A stretch of DNA of 64,000 nt from Cylicocyclus nassatus (taxonomy: Eukaryota; Nematoda; Chromadorea; Rhabditida; Strongylidae): assembly GCA_958299035.1 (NCBI GenBank), contig CATQJL010000316.1, forward strand, positions 27,348,012 through 27,412,011. Direction: 5' to 3'. The notes below the pieces were generated by a model. That model searched no databases and was not told the origin of the DNA. It saw nothing but the letters and a program-made list of their open reading frames with translations. The translations under genes and the position numbers were made by a program. Positions 45,865-58,230 of the stretch are shown here, one piece after another. Each line of letters begins with the position of its first letter. Within the stretch, counting starts at the first letter, position 1.

Positions 45865-48800
45865 TCCTTGCTGGAGTCTACTAGGAGCAATGCGCGCTGC
45901 TTTACACCTTCACAAAAAGACGTCTACAGAAAGATTTGAGAATATTGAAATCGGAATATCAGGGATATGGTGTGTATCGAAAGATTTGCCTTGATGAACT
46001 GAGCACAAAGCTCTCTTCGGATTTCAGAATATGTTCATTCCGAAGGAAGTTACGGCGAGTAGAATTTAGAAACGCGTGATTTTTCCAAAATTCACCAATG
46101 CTTCTGTCTCTTTTGGGAGACAGTCTGCAGCTACTCTTAAACGCACGATAATCTACAAGGACAGTACTATCGAACAGTGTTTTACTGGAATCTTTTATGT
46201 TACACAGACGCTGCGTTGCATCCTTGCGAAAAGACCTCCACAGAAAAAAATTCGAAAAAACTGGAAATGGAATATCGAGAGCATACTGTATATCAAAATA
46301 TTTGCCTCGACGATCTGAACACAATGCTGCCTCTGGATTCGGAATATACTCATTCCGAAGGATTTTATGGCGTTGCGTTCTCTGCGTGATTCGCATGGTT
46401 TCGCGGATCCTGATATGTCGCGAACTTCCGGATTATCACGCACTTTGGTGGAAATCCCGGAATTCCGCGAAGTTCACGGAAATTTTGACATTCTGTGCGC
46501 GGTATTGTGATCTTGAGCAGATCTTAGAACAAATTCGATGAGAGCGGCTCTCTACCATACTCCTATAGTATACTGTCTATGTGTCATCAGCGACAGATCA
46601 ATGGTAATACTGTTATCAGCAAACTGAATTCAACCATAATAATAATCGATAATCTGAAAACTAATATTGTATTCGGAATCCCCATGCTCGATTACCATTG
46701 TGATTGTGCAAACTCCCACTCCGTAGCTCAAACTTTGCAAAAAAATCGATAAAATCGATAAAAGTAATCGATAATCGAAAACTAATATTGTATTCGGAAT
46801 CCCCATACTCGATTACCCCCTATGCAAACTCCCAGCCCCATAGGTGAACTCTGCAAAAAAATCGCTAAAAATCGATAAAATCGATATCGATCGATGAAGA
46901 AAAGTTGCCTATGACATCCGCCGGTGCCCGAAGTGTATGTGTGCCAAGTTTGGTCCGGATCGGTTCAGAAATGGATTTTTCTATTCGGAACATACGTACA
47001 GACAAACAGACAAACAGAAGTTTAGCTTCATATATAAGATGATGCGTCTCGTCGAGCGAATCGAACGGTGTCCTCGGATTCAGAATTCGTCCATTCTGAA
47101 GCGAGATATGGCTAAATTGACGATCATTCCGGCGCACTCTGCCACACTCCGCCGCACTCTGCCACACTCCGGCGCACTGTGGCGGAGTGTGGCGGAGTGC
47201 GCCGCAGTTCGGCGACTTTTTTGACGAATTATGAGCGGTATTGTATGCCTTATCCAACGAGAAAAGATTAAGGCGATCTGGGTTCTTTCATCGTTATAAC
47301 TAGGGATGTAGTCGCACAAATCTGTTTATCCAAGTGATGAATGTGCGGCTCATGCAGGAATGACAAGGTGGAATTTGTCAAAGATGACGAAAAATGAATG
47401 AACGTAGTGAAGATTGCTCAAATTTTTGATTCACCTGCTGCGACTCAATTTTTGCGCCCTAGCAGCCACTTTTGTTTCTTAAGTGGTGCATAATTCCCTT
47501 TTTTTGATAGCTTTCAGATGTGAACTTAGCTTAACTTTTGCATGAATCTCCTTCTGCGTACGCTAACATCGTGTTTGGAATCATTACTGATGGACATAAC
47601 GGGCACTTAATGGGAAAAAAATAGTGACATAAGATTGCAGATTGCAAGTACTTATCCTCTTTTATTGTGAAAACATTTCAGATGTCTTTCTCAGCGCAAA
47701 TTCTGCTAATTACCTAAGATGACTTTTGAAGCACCCACTGAAAGCTAACGCAGCGGTAAAGCTCAAGTTGCTGTCTCCTGTTCGAAAACGCAAGCAATCT
47801 ATAAGTTTTCGTAAGTAATAAGTTCTAAAAATTGGTGTATAACCTTACTTTATCTAACCAAGTTTATGAAATAACATTGTTTTCATAGTATTTAAGTCTA
47901 ATCGGAGAATTCAGCTATGTGATATTTTGATAACTTGTTCAATCGAAAGTCTGTTCGTACCATGTAATTTTCCCTTATTGATGGATTCACAGGTACTGAA
48001 TAAGTCAAAAAGAGGAATGGACGAACTTTGTAATATCACATAAATGGTTTTTGATGTAGACTACATGCATAGAAATGGAAGAGAAAAAGTTTGTTATTAT
48101 TCTTTTTACATGTGTGGAATAAAACCGTTGCCGTTTTCGATCCCAAAGAGAGTACCCAACCGTCTCGATTCAATGCTCCTCTCCAGAAGCATCCCAATTT
48201 TCGCGTTAAATTTGCTAACGACGATCCAATTCTGGTTTATTTGCTGCTGACAATGCTCACAATCTAATGCTGTAATTTTGATAAGAGACACAAAAATACA
48301 TAAGTTTGGAAGACGAGATATTTTATCCAAGTGAAGCTTCGTTACAAAACGTTGGAGGTGTTGGCTTTATTTTGTATCATCTGTCATCCAACTTGTTCAT
48401 GAACAACAATATTTCACCTCGACTGACTATGCTACATTTATGACAAAAAATCACACCTCACCTGACTAATCTGTTGTATGAATTTCATGTCAAAAGATCA
48501 CTGGTACATGCACAGCTCGTTTGCATCAGCAGCATCACTGCACAATATAGGGCATGTTTGCAATAAGCAGTAGTCTTCACAAGAAGAGAGTTTTTTCATT
48601 ATCTTGTATGTAAGATTTTACAGGAAAGAATGTCTAAATTTTGCACGCAGTGAGAAAATTCAAAAAAAAACTTCAGATTATCCAGATAGGATTTCCTAAT
48701 GAATATGAGAAGCCATAATTAGCTTAAACCCAAAAATTTTTCTTTGTTGCAATGAAGATATTAGCGATGACTGAGCAAACGCATTCATGATGCCACAGTC

Positions 48801-48896
48801 AACTTCTAAAACTATGACAAATAAATATTTTTGGCAAAGGCTTCAAAGCAAGGACCGGTTTTTTTTACGTACATTAGGTGTAGAGGGAGAAGCAAC

Positions 48897-50320
48897 TCAA
48901 AACGCCATGTTATGAGCTTTGGGAGGTTTCGTGAGTCTTCGGGAAAACCTTAAATCGATAAAGTCTACTGCGAAATACTTGCATATTGACACTACCGATT
49001 TTGGAGGAAATGCAGCGTTTCAAGCAACAGATTTCCGCAAGGTTTGCTGATCGTTGGCTACATACCAATGCTTGACAAGCTCTTATCCAAAATTGAGTTT
49101 CTTGCGAAAAGTAATTTTGGCGAAAGGTTTGTAGAAGACAAATGAAAGGTGTGCAAATAGCCCCCAAGCAGGCGCCTGCTCCGACACCAACACCGGCCCC
49201 AAGACAGGTGGTACAATAATTGTGCAACCTGCTGCCAAGAAGTTTCCCAAACTATCTTCGAGCCTGTATCATTAACGGCAAATTTGTAGTGATTTGTTAC
49301 AAAGTATGGAATAGTACACTAAATTATACCTGAATGAGTTTGAACAATGCATTCGATGCATCTTTTCCTTCTCTTTCTTATATCTGCATTTCGAGCCATA
49401 ATTCTGTATGCCTTTTTGATAATTGCCACAATTCTTCACTCAACATTTACGCCTACTCAAAGTTAGGCTAATTTTTGAAAACTTCATTCCAAAGTTCCGA
49501 AAAGGATTAAGTATTGCACATTTAGAACAATTTTTGGACTATATAGCAGTATTTTTAGAATCTTTTAACCTGCTGTTTTTAGCTTTGAAAAATTATTTTT
49601 TGGAAGTCTCAGTTTTTGGCAAAGTCATGGAACACGCAACTCCAACAAAAACATGAAAGTTTTCGAGTATTCTGCAAATTGAAACTTGATTGCTAATCAA
49701 AATTATTTACGCAACATTAGCAAGGTTAGTTTGTTCTGAAAAATCAGCTTTTTGGAATCCTTGGTAAATTTACGCGGTAGACGTGATGAAAAGCCGTGGT
49801 TATTTTTTTTTCAAATAAATAATTATTTAGGACTTTATAAACGTGACCCATGTAATCTAAAAAAATACAACGTAGCCAAAGGTTTGCTCTACATAATAGT
49901 TACCAGCGCTCTTTAGAAATATGAGGATAAAATTTTTTAAAATTTAGGAAATATTTGACGTTTCTCTTATGCTGCTCAAAAAGCCATGGCGATAACATCG
50001 CAAATACAGAGTCCAGAGAGCAATTATAGCTGTAAAAAAGAGAACAAAAATTTAAATCAAGTGATACCTAGATCATCCATAGACTAGTGTTCTGTGGGCT
50101 GTATTGAGCGATGAAAAGAAACTGACAAAACGTTTTGGACAACCTAATACAAAAGCGATTAAGAAAAACAAGTAGTTTTTGAGTCGGACAAAAATTTTTC
50201 TTCACTTGCAGTTACGTTAATTTACCAAATTTTTCGTAAGCACTTCGAAGTTTGGAAAGTATTGTCGTCAAAGCGATCGTCAGGGATGGTTCTTTTCAAT
50301 CTCGAATCGTTTTCATTCAT
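48897..50320 (-). pseudogene. Second copy of the 180-residue gene, exon 2 interrupted
   Basis: Exon 1 is 50226-50320 and the outer borders of exon 2 are 49330 and 50029. The 521 bp insertion at 49418-49938 falls inside exon 2, after about 30 codons of it (after the LNF part of LNFKKAYR), so the protein could not be made unless the insert is spliced out; it lacks GT..AG ends. Exons 3 and 4 match copy A apart from a substitution near 49181. This is either a null allele or evidence that exon 2 is not constrained. Confidence 0.5.
49418..49938. mobile_element. 521 bp insertion present only in copy B
   Basis: Copy A reads ATGCCTTTTTAAAATTTAGG without a break; copy B has 521 extra bases between the T run and AAAATTTAGG. 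TTTTT flanks both ends and is the likely duplication. No clear inverted termini and no transposase; the 77-residue frame at 49423 has no recognised features. Alternatively copy A has lost it. Confidence 0.7.
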
Positions 50321-51018
50321 TTGAAAACTCCAACAAATTCTTCAATAAAATAGAGACACAAAATAGTTCAAGATATCTCAAAACCTTATACGTGATAAGT
50401 CAGCTTTTTGTCTAAATAGAGGTATCAATTCTGACTCAGCTGACAGAAATCATAATGAACAAATCTTCAGAAACCTCAAAAGAATTAAGCTTTTCAAATT
50501 TTTTCATCTTTGCTTTTTCACTTACAGCAAAGCGTATTTTTTGTCTTGTTTCTACATCCAAAACATCTGTATAGCGCCGTGTCTAATAATTTTCTTGGTT
50601 ACGCAAAAGCGCGATCGTAGGATATCAAACGTCGTGAAGAAATGAACTCCTTGTCCACCTTTTTTGCCGCAAATTCGCGTGAGATATCAGTAAATATTAT
50701 AAAATGTGCAATTGGGAGGGCGCAGGCAATTATTAATGATAAGTGACCTATTCAGCTTATCTGACCTATTTGGATTTTAGCTCGCTTACCATCACCAGGT
50801 TTAGAAACGCTAACGACTAACGCTAACTTACTTCTATAACTACGACATTTTCTTCTTAGTCTCTCGTCTGCCTTCGGTGTTTAATCCCAAAAAGAAGGTT
50901 GAACTAAACATTTTCTGCGATTGTTTGCTTGTTCTGGCTGAAAAAACTCAACATTGTTATCATTCATTTACATTCAAAAAACCCTACTCTTTATAGTGAG
51001 CTTATCTCTAGATCACTT

Positions 51019-51473
51019 AAAGGCAGTGTCCATGCAAAAAGTAGATTTTGTAAAATTGTGCTTACCTGGGCCTATTCGCTATGCCGAATCCGAAAATCAA
51101 CACAGAAGAGCGCGAAAACGGCGAAAAAGGGCTTTAATGCAGGAGGGAAATTGCAGGTGGGCGGGGCCGTCCATATTGTGACGTCACTCTCCCAGCTTCA
51201 GGAGCGATCTTCTTGCTTCCGCTAGTAGCCCGAACATCGCCACCAGCCAACTGCGAAATGCGTGACATAAAATCCTAATCGAGAAGGTCGCTCCTGAAGC
51301 TGGGAGAGTGACATTACAGTGTGAACAGCCCCTCCTACCTGCGATTTCCCACCTGCGTTAAAGCCCTTTTTCGTCATTTTGCGCACTCCAGTGTTGATTT
51401 TTGGATTCAGCATAGAGTAGGCCTGGGTGAGCACAAAATCTCAAAATCGAGTTTTTGCGTGGACACTGCCTTT
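51019..51473. mobile_element. Foldback element, 455 bp, AAAGGCAGTGTCCA termini
   Basis: AAAGGCAGTGTCCATGCAAAA and the complement of GTTTTTGCGTGGACACTGCCTTT are the ends. Arms of about 195 bases (51019-51215 and 51276-51473) share GGGCTTTAATGCAGG / CCTGCGTTAAAGCCC and CTCCCAGCTTCAGGAGCGA. In copy A only the left arm is present, and the 29 bases before the gap match the complement of the loop (TTATGTCACGCATTT), as if the loop were read from the other strand. Confidence 0.75.
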
Positions 51474-51523
51474 GATTGAAAGAATTTTGCTGATGAAATG
51501 ATATGGTTAGTGAGAATATCGCA

Positions 51524-51706
51524 TCATTTCTTGAACTGCTTCCGCACCGGTGTACCATCTGCAGCGGCTTCACCAGCAGCTCCGGCGGATGGCTGAGCAA
51601 GCGGCTGCCTGGGTGGTGGTTGTTGCACACCCAAGGCGGTTGCTTGGGTATTGGTTGTTGTGCATCCAGTAATATATGTGATTCTACTCAGCCAGGGTTC
51701 CATTAG
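51524..51706 (-). CDS. Possible C-terminal exon, Gln/Pro/Ala-rich
   Basis: On the minus strand one frame is open from about 51706 to a TGA at 51524, giving VQQPPPRQPLAQPSAGAAGE and ending VRKQFKK. The composition is like a disordered tail of a nematode protein. No upstream exon or acceptor could be settled, and the two other frames are also partly open, so this is only a candidate. Confidence 0.2.
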   Translation of the reverse strand, partial: LMEPWLSRITYITGCTTTNTQATALGVQQPPPRQPLAQPSAGAAGEAAADGTPVRKQFKK

Positions 51707-51720
51707 TACAATATACAGCG

Positions 51721-54700
51721 TTTTGCTTCCTACATTGATTCCAAAAAGGATCTCACCTCAATACGTATAATAAAAAAATAATTGATAGTTAGAAACCTAA
51801 TCGAATGCGTGTCTACAAAGTAATTTTCGCTAACGATTGGTGCGAACTAAGAGTGAACTAATTTAAGAACTAACCTCACCATCCACTAATCTCTATGTCG
51901 TCTTCCACACTGCTCACTTCTAAAAACGGGCATGCGATGTTGTTTCCTGCGACGGACATGTAGCGTTTGGTAGTTCATTCAATCCAAAGAAACGCTTCAT
52001 TCAGATTTTACACAGCTTAGATGAGCTGTCTTAGAGCGCAATGCATATCAAATGCGGCGTGGGCAGAATGCCTAACTGTAAATTTTGCGAGGTTGATCGT
52101 CCCGCCGGGTTCAGATAATTAGTTTGGTAAATGCAAAAATGTCAAAAAAGGATGTTGTCAAACAAAAAAAGAGGTTTTTCTTGGGACAGTAAAAGTACGG
52201 CAAACGTGTGGAGCGGATAAATTAAAGATATTCAGGCAGAGTCGCTGTAGCACCTAATCATAAGTGCGGTATGCGTGCTTTAGCTTGCAGGATGAATTCG
52301 CTGAGCGAATAGTCGCTCAAGGGAAATACTACTGGAGCGGTTTAAGAACTTTGTAGACAATTCCGCTTTTCGGATTTCATTAATGCTTGCCCTTGAATTG
52401 TCATGAGACATTGAACTCCTATTCTGTAGAGATTCTGCTTCCAAGCGGTATTAAAAAAGAGCTTCAGAAACGTTATACTGTTGATTGTCTTAAAAGTTAC
52501 CGTTCTTCCAAGAACTGTTGCTTTTTCGGATGACTAGGGTACGATTCGATAGAGTAAACCAGCCAAAAGCAAAACTTTTATCACCTGAAAAGGATTTGCG
52601 AAAAACAATCATGCGAGGCTGCAAATATCGTCATACGAAGATACTCTTCGATTTAACGAGATTGGCCGCTGGAAGGCGACCGCTCGCGTGTGCGAGCAAT
52701 CTGCGTCTCCTTCGCGAACGTTAATTGAATTGAATTTTCTGAATTTTCTAGCCTTAATTAAGTCACGAAGCTTTGCCTTCCAGCAGCCAAACCAGCTGAA
52801 TAGAAGACTACATAGTAGCATTCCTTTGCAAGGTTTTTCTGGGCATAGAAATCGAGAAGGAAAAGGTAGCCTAAAAGTGGCAAATTCCGTCTCCAGCTCC
52901 TCTCTAATGTGATTGTATGCCACAAGCCTGAGCTAGTATACAAAATTTTGGCTTTATTTGTGCTTTAGTAATCAAGAAATACCAAGTTTAACATTGAAAA
53001 AAATCCAAAGAAAGTGGCACTTTTGCATTTTCGAATCAATTTTTTCTTAAATTCAAGCAGCGAAAAGATCTTGCAAATGTATGGGTACTCCCATGTACAT
53101 TTTGTTTGTATGCTGACCAAGATGGAGACTCATGGGAGTTTTTTGAAAGAGATTTTTGATGTGGTTAATAATTACTTTGTTTGGTAACTTCTCAAGCCTG
53201 CTAGTAAAATTAAAACGTTTCGATTATTTAGAAAAAGGATTTACTTTTTGGGAAAAAACTAATACGCAACAATTCCTTACTCAGCTGCTGCCATCAATGA
53301 AGACAAACATCATTCAATAACGACGTGATATTTATCTATCATAAACACAGTCGCATGGTTGTAACATGTACAGTTGTGATACACATAGGAGGACTGTACC
53401 TCGCAACGAAACTTTAACCCCCCCCCCCCTCGTACAACAATGACACCCTATGCCAAAGACAATTGGGATGAGTGAGGAAAAAACAGATAAAACACATTTA
53501 ACATTATCATGAGCTTTGACCGGAAACATCTGGTAAAATGATCAAAGCAGCAGTTATTGAGAGGAAATAAAGACAAAAACCCATCTGAATGGCAATAGAC
53601 ATAGTCCGACAATAGGATGGTGGCATTTTGGGGGAAAATCGACGTTAATTTGAGAAAGTTTTGAATCTGATCTCAATATCTAATTTTTCCAGACATCTAA
53701 ATTAGGTACTCAACTTTCAAGGGCTTTACAATTACCTTCCTACGAACACGGAGGAACTGAAGAAGAACTACTGTTATGCTGCTACTTTCGCTTTCGCGGT
53801 CAGAACTGCAGATACTGTCGAGCTAATGAAGTGGTATTAGTTTTGAAACCCAAGCAAGTTTTCTTAGAAATTCCTGTTAATTTAGGGACGTATTATGTGC
53901 ACTTGAGAAGGATTGTATGGCACCTCCTGGAGCACAGCTCAAGTGCTCTTTCAAAAAAGACAAGCACAGGAAGTACGCAAACTGCCACAGGTTTGCCATT
54001 GTAAAACTACGCAAAACTCTGCAATACATCAGACTAGTTCTAAGGTGTAGCGAACATGTAAACGCTGCTGATTGAGCATTGAGCACTGGACCATACAGCT
54101 TGTTTTAGCGCGAACGGTAGAGTAAACTTTTTGAAAATGTTTTGGCCAAATTTTACATTTTATCTCAACTGCTCCAGCAAACTTTCACTACAAGCTATCG
54201 CAAGGTTGTATGTTTTCTGGCGTTTAACGAGGCCAGCGCCGCATAGTGCAGTCACACATCTACGCGTGAGCGTTACCGTACGCGCAGCGTGCAGGGATCC
54301 TGCTACGCACATCCGGGCCTCGTTTTTATCATTGTAACAAGTGATTAAATTAGTCTAACTTTCTTTGGAAGTGTAAACTTTTTATGTTAAGCTAAGGTTT
54401 AGAGTATCAAAAGGTAAAAGCTCCGATGTAGTTATACAAACTGGCCCGCACGCATGGACATCCTCGCTGGGGAATACGAAGGCCTTGACGCTACTTCAGA
54501 ACACATCCAGTCCAAATCTCCCTTTTGTGGGAACCACATTTCTGAGCATTGGCAACCCGAGCCCTTTGTTTTTCAACCATGTTTTGGAAGTTTGCTACAC
54601 CAACGCATTAGCATAAAAAACAGCGCATTCTTGCGTAAGCTGAAATTTTCATATGTAATCCATTGACGCTACTTAAAATCACATCCAGTCCAAATCACCT

Positions 54701-54764
54701 TCTTTTTGTGGACTTAGAAATGGTTGTGACATTGCGTAAAGGTATTTTATTCTGGTGCTGAGAA
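51721..54764. other. No supported gene; poly-C run and short direct repeat
   Basis: AT-rich. A poly-C tract (about 12 bases) lies near 53419-53430. TTGACGCTACTT..AACACATCCAGTCCAAAT occurs at about 54485 and again at about 54663 as a direct repeat. Nothing coding is convincing. Confidence 0.4.
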
Positions 54765-54776
54765 AGAAATGATCAG

Positions 54777-54932
54777 TGGCCGTATTCATCAACGAAACCC
54801 GTGGGTTCCGGAACCCACTTGGTTAGTGCCTTTGATGAATATTGATTCTACTCCAAGGAAGAATCGATATTCATCAAAAGCACTAACCCAGTGGGTTCCG
54901 GAACCCACGGCTTTCGTTGATGAATACGGCCA
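54777..54932. mobile_element. 156 bp palindromic MITE, CAG target duplication
   Basis: TGGCCGTATTCATCAACGAA is exactly complemented at the right end and the arms are near perfect throughout (GTGGGTTCCGGAACCCAC occurs in both). CAG lies directly on each side (54774-54776 and 54933-54935); removing the element with one CAG restores the host repeat. Confidence 0.85.
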
Positions 54933-55143
54933 CAGATGTCGAAGTGGCCAACCCAAACAACCTGTATACCATTGACGCAGCAAACGACTATTATGACTAT
55001 AAATCCGCCTTGCTATCTGACAATATTGTGAAATAAGCCTTTATAAGCCGTTACATTGCTAGAAAAATAGTGGTGCAAAGTGCATTTTTGGAATACTGAG
55101 TCATGTTCGGTTCAATGCTGCGTCAAACCATGCAGCTAAATTA

Positions 55144-56060
55144 TTAGGTTGTTGCAAAAATAATGTCCGTTTATTTAGGCGTGTATTCCAAACAAATTTT
55201 CTCCTTCAGGCTTTCTTTTTCGATACAGATTCTGCACATCATTGGAAAGTTTTCTTCATGTACTTTCTAATGGTGGTGAAATTAAGCTTTTATCTCATCT
55301 GTAAGATTTTTACCAGCATTTTGCACAGCCGCACTCAAAATCGAAATTTCATTGCTCCTTTCTTGGCCACAATTCAGGCACAAATAAACAGAATTTTCTG
55401 AAAACATAGCTACTGCATAAGATAGATATTGTTCACTTATTGCATGTTTAAATAAGTTTTTCGAATATACCTGAACTGACAAATCGAGTTTTAAAGAAGA
55501 TACTCGCTGCCTGGAAATTTATGGGTTCGAAATTTTTCCTGGTTAGGGCAATCGCTGAAACTTCGCTCATTTCTGTAGGCTTAAGATCAGGACATCTCAT
55601 TCACAATTCATGCAGAAAAACTTAGCTAATCAGTGCATGAAGAATTCCAAGTTTTCATATTTGGGACTTCCAAGCCTATCACAAATGGGCTTGAAAAAGT
55701 GAACAATTTTGGATTTCTATCTTTTTTATCTCGCAGAACTTCTTAGTTAAAGTTCTTTTTATACATACGTATACTACTGGGTTGCATCTACAAAATAAGC
55801 TGATTAGCAGCCATAACAACAAAACTTTAAGGAATTTGTAATCTTTCAAAAACGAGGTTTTCAAAAGCAAAACTTTTGGTTTTCTGACGCATAGTTTTCT
55901 TCCCGTTTGCGAAATCAGTACATGCAGGAGCGCGTTAGATTACGAAAGGTTTACTGCATCTGATGGTCTTGATTGCATTCAAAAATATGAAGATTGAACG
56001 AAGTTATAGCCTTTCAAAGTGAAACTTTTCAAAACGGACATTATTTTTGCAACAACCTAA
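55144..56060. mobile_element. Mariner-type MITE, 917 bp
   Basis: Termini TTAGGTTGTTGCAAAAATAA and TTATTTTTGCAACAACCTAA are exact complements, flanked by TA (55142-55143, 56061-56062). This terminus is close to those of known mariner elements. AAACGGACATTATTTTTGC at the right mirrors AATGTCCGTTT at the left. No transposase; inserted in the CAAGGG-family MITE. Confidence 0.85.
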
Positions 56061-56275
56061 TATTTCACATTGCTGCATTGGAAGAGCAGTATTGTGCTTA
56101 ATTTAGCGATTTTTATATGTAAGTTTTTCGCCATAAATACTGCTCATAATTTCGTCTACAAAGAATAATAGCAGATACGGAAGACAGTTTGAAACGCATT
56201 CTATGCTGCATCCAACAGTATGCAGCTTGTTTGAATCTTCAGCTTCAACTTCTGATCATTCTCCTGTAAGCCTTT

Positions 56276-56433
56276 TTTTACAAATTGATATACTTAGATA
56301 CTTACAAGGAAAGGATCATCCATCGGAGTGGGGTTTCCAAACGTGATGCATATCATTCTGCTGCTCTTGAGGCCTTAATGCCAAATCCGTGATCCTTAGC
56401 TGCTCAATGATTTTCTGGGAAAATGGGATTTTT
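56276..56433. other. Short spacer, no feature
   Basis: Sequence between the end of the CAAGGG-family MITE and the truncated palindrome. No inverted partner found. Confidence 0.35.
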
Positions 56434-57161
56434 AGAAAAATCCTACGAATCTCCAACTTGCTCATAAAGATTGCCCGCACTATCAAACACTCAGATGTAC
56501 CGTTGCTGTATTATTTCCTCATCTAGGAATCAAGAGAAAGAAATTTTTTAGTTTTTACAAAAACGAAGCTATGCTGTTCCCATTCATGTAGCTGTATACT
56601 ACAAGCCCTTAGAACTATAACCGTAAATTTTCAGTTTTCCAAAAGTTTTAGTTTTCGATAAATATTAGATTTAGCTTCTTTCACTCAAGTGTTCAGTACT
56701 AAATTCGGTATTTTTCGAAAACTAAGGCTTCTGCAGAGCTGAAAATTTAGGTTATACTTCTAAGGGCTTGTAGTTTATAGCTACATGAATAGAAACAGCT
56801 TCATAGCTTCGTTTTTGTAAAAACTAAAAAATTTTCGTTTTCTCGATTTCTAGATGAGGAAAAAATACAGCAACGGTACATCTGAGTGTTTGATAGAGCG
56901 TGCAATTTTTATGAGCAAGTTGGAGATTCGTAGGATTTTTCTGCACAAAGATATGAATTTTTCGCAATTTCTGAGCCTTCAGTGCCACTCACATTTTGGA
57001 TGCAAAGTTACAGTGGGTCAAAGTAAGTGCGAACTTTTGCACTATCTTGTAGAGCTTACTTTGCTCTATCGAATAATATTCTGGACCCCTGAAAAGAATG
57101 TGAGGTGCATGACTTATCGCCGTTAGAATTCAAGTGTAACAAGACTTATGTAACAGCCTAA
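56434..57161. mobile_element. Palindromic mariner-type element, left end truncated
   Basis: Arms 56434-56640 and 56730-56945 are inverted copies (AATCCTACGAATCTCCAACT, TACAAGCCCTTAGAA and AAAACGAAGCTATG are shared). The right terminus ACTTATGTAACAGCCTAA is followed by TA at 57162-57163; the matching left terminus TTAGGCTG.. is missing. The right end abuts the Gypsy element. Confidence 0.65.
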
Positions 57162-57177
57162 TATCTTTTCGGGAAGG

Positions 57178-58210
57178 ATGACGACCAAGTCGAGCGTGTC
57201 ACTGGAGCAGATGTTCGCTCAGCTGATGCAGCAAAACGCTGCACTCCTGAAGGCGAGCCAGAATCAGTCCGCTGCGTTCCTAAAGGCCAACCAGGAGCAA
57301 ATGAAGGCGAACCAAGAGCAAACTGCTGCACTCCTGAAGTCGAGCCAAGAACAATCTGTGGCTCTCTTGAAGTTGAACCAGGAGCAATGAGCGGAAAGAA
57401 CAACTCCTGAAACCGATGGACCATTTAATCGCTCCTACCATGGCGGATTATTCAGCGCTTTCGTCGCGTCTGCCGTGCTTCACTTACGATCCTGAAAGCG
57501 GGTGCACCTTCGAGAGCTGGCTATCGAAATTCGAAGAAATTGTCCCAGCATCGATGCCAAAAAAAGGCCACTGTACCCTCCTGTCTGCGAAGCTGGATGA
57601 CGTCGCACACGCCAAGTTTAGAGGGCATTTGGCCCCGAAATCACCACTGGAGTTCACCTTCGAAGAGCTGACGAAAGTGCCGAGCTTTTTTGGCGAAAGG
57701 ACGACGCTTTTTCGACGTTGATGGAACTGTCTTCACGTTGTGAAGGACTCCTCAGAAGACGTGGAATCGTATGCAGTTTGACTCAACAAGATGCAGGTCA
57801 ATGCCAAAGCAGAAGAATGAAAAGTGAGCCGCTGAAGTGCCTCCTCTTCGTCATGGGCCTGCAGTCGCAGTGCGATTTGCCAATCCGTGCTCGACTACAG
57901 AGCAAGCTGGACGCGGAATCCGATGGCTACAAGCTGCAGGACCTGATCGCGGACTACAACGCGTATTAGTCCGTGCAGAAGGATGCTGCCCTCATTGGAT
58001 CTGCACCGGCGCCCGTCCAAGCTGAAGTCGTCGCTCCTATCCGGAAGAAGAAGCAACGTCGACCACTGTCGCAACGTACCGACGCTCATCTGATAGCAAG
58101 AATCCGCCTAGACCTTCCCGCCGTAACGATGTGTGCTACACTTGTAAAAACAAAGGACATTGGGCCAGCAACTGCCCGTCAAGGAACCGACCAGTCCGCC
58201 GTTCCATGAA
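57178..58210 (+). pseudogene. Gypsy gag with zinc knuckle
   Basis: Starts at ATG 57178 with a Gln/Ala/Leu-rich coiled-coil-like repeat (KANQEQ, KSSQEQ). A TGA at 57388 then interrupts it. The capsid-like part reads on in another frame from 57416: LPCFTYDPESGCTFESWLSKF, AKFRGHL, then LPIRARLQSKLD around 57880. The zinc knuckle CYTCKNKGHWASNC (C-X2-C-X4-H-X4-C) is at 58134-58175, preceded by a basic region. Stops at 57388 and 57967 and frame changes near 57717 and 58115 break it. Confidence 0.8.
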
Positions 58211-58230
58211 AAAAAGTTGTTGAGTTAAAC

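Larger units (their letters stand above)
45865..51215. repeat. Copy B of the ~4.83 kb direct duplication
   Basis: Nearly identical to 40476-45309, in the same orientation, with a 521 bp insertion (49418-49938) and homopolymer-length differences. It carries the right arm of the big palindrome from its middle outward, the minus-strand gene, and the left arm of the foldback element, then runs on into unique sequence beyond 51215. Most simply this is a second assembly of the same locus (another allele or contig), with 51215 onward the true continuation. Confidence 0.9.
54765..56275. mobile_element. CAAGGG-family MITE carrying two nested insertions
   Basis: Pieces 54765-54776, 54933-55143 and 56063-56275 together match the family of 35278-36023 (GATGTCGAAGTGGCCAACCC; TTCAGCTTCAACTTCTGATC). 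The left terminus is broken by the palindromic MITE at 54777-54932 and the middle by the mariner-type element at 55144-56060. Each insertion has its own duplication. Confidence 0.7.

Noticed and set aside
45228..45994. Long open frames of 210-249 codons
   Set aside because: They consist almost wholly of undetermined bases in the 500 N gap.
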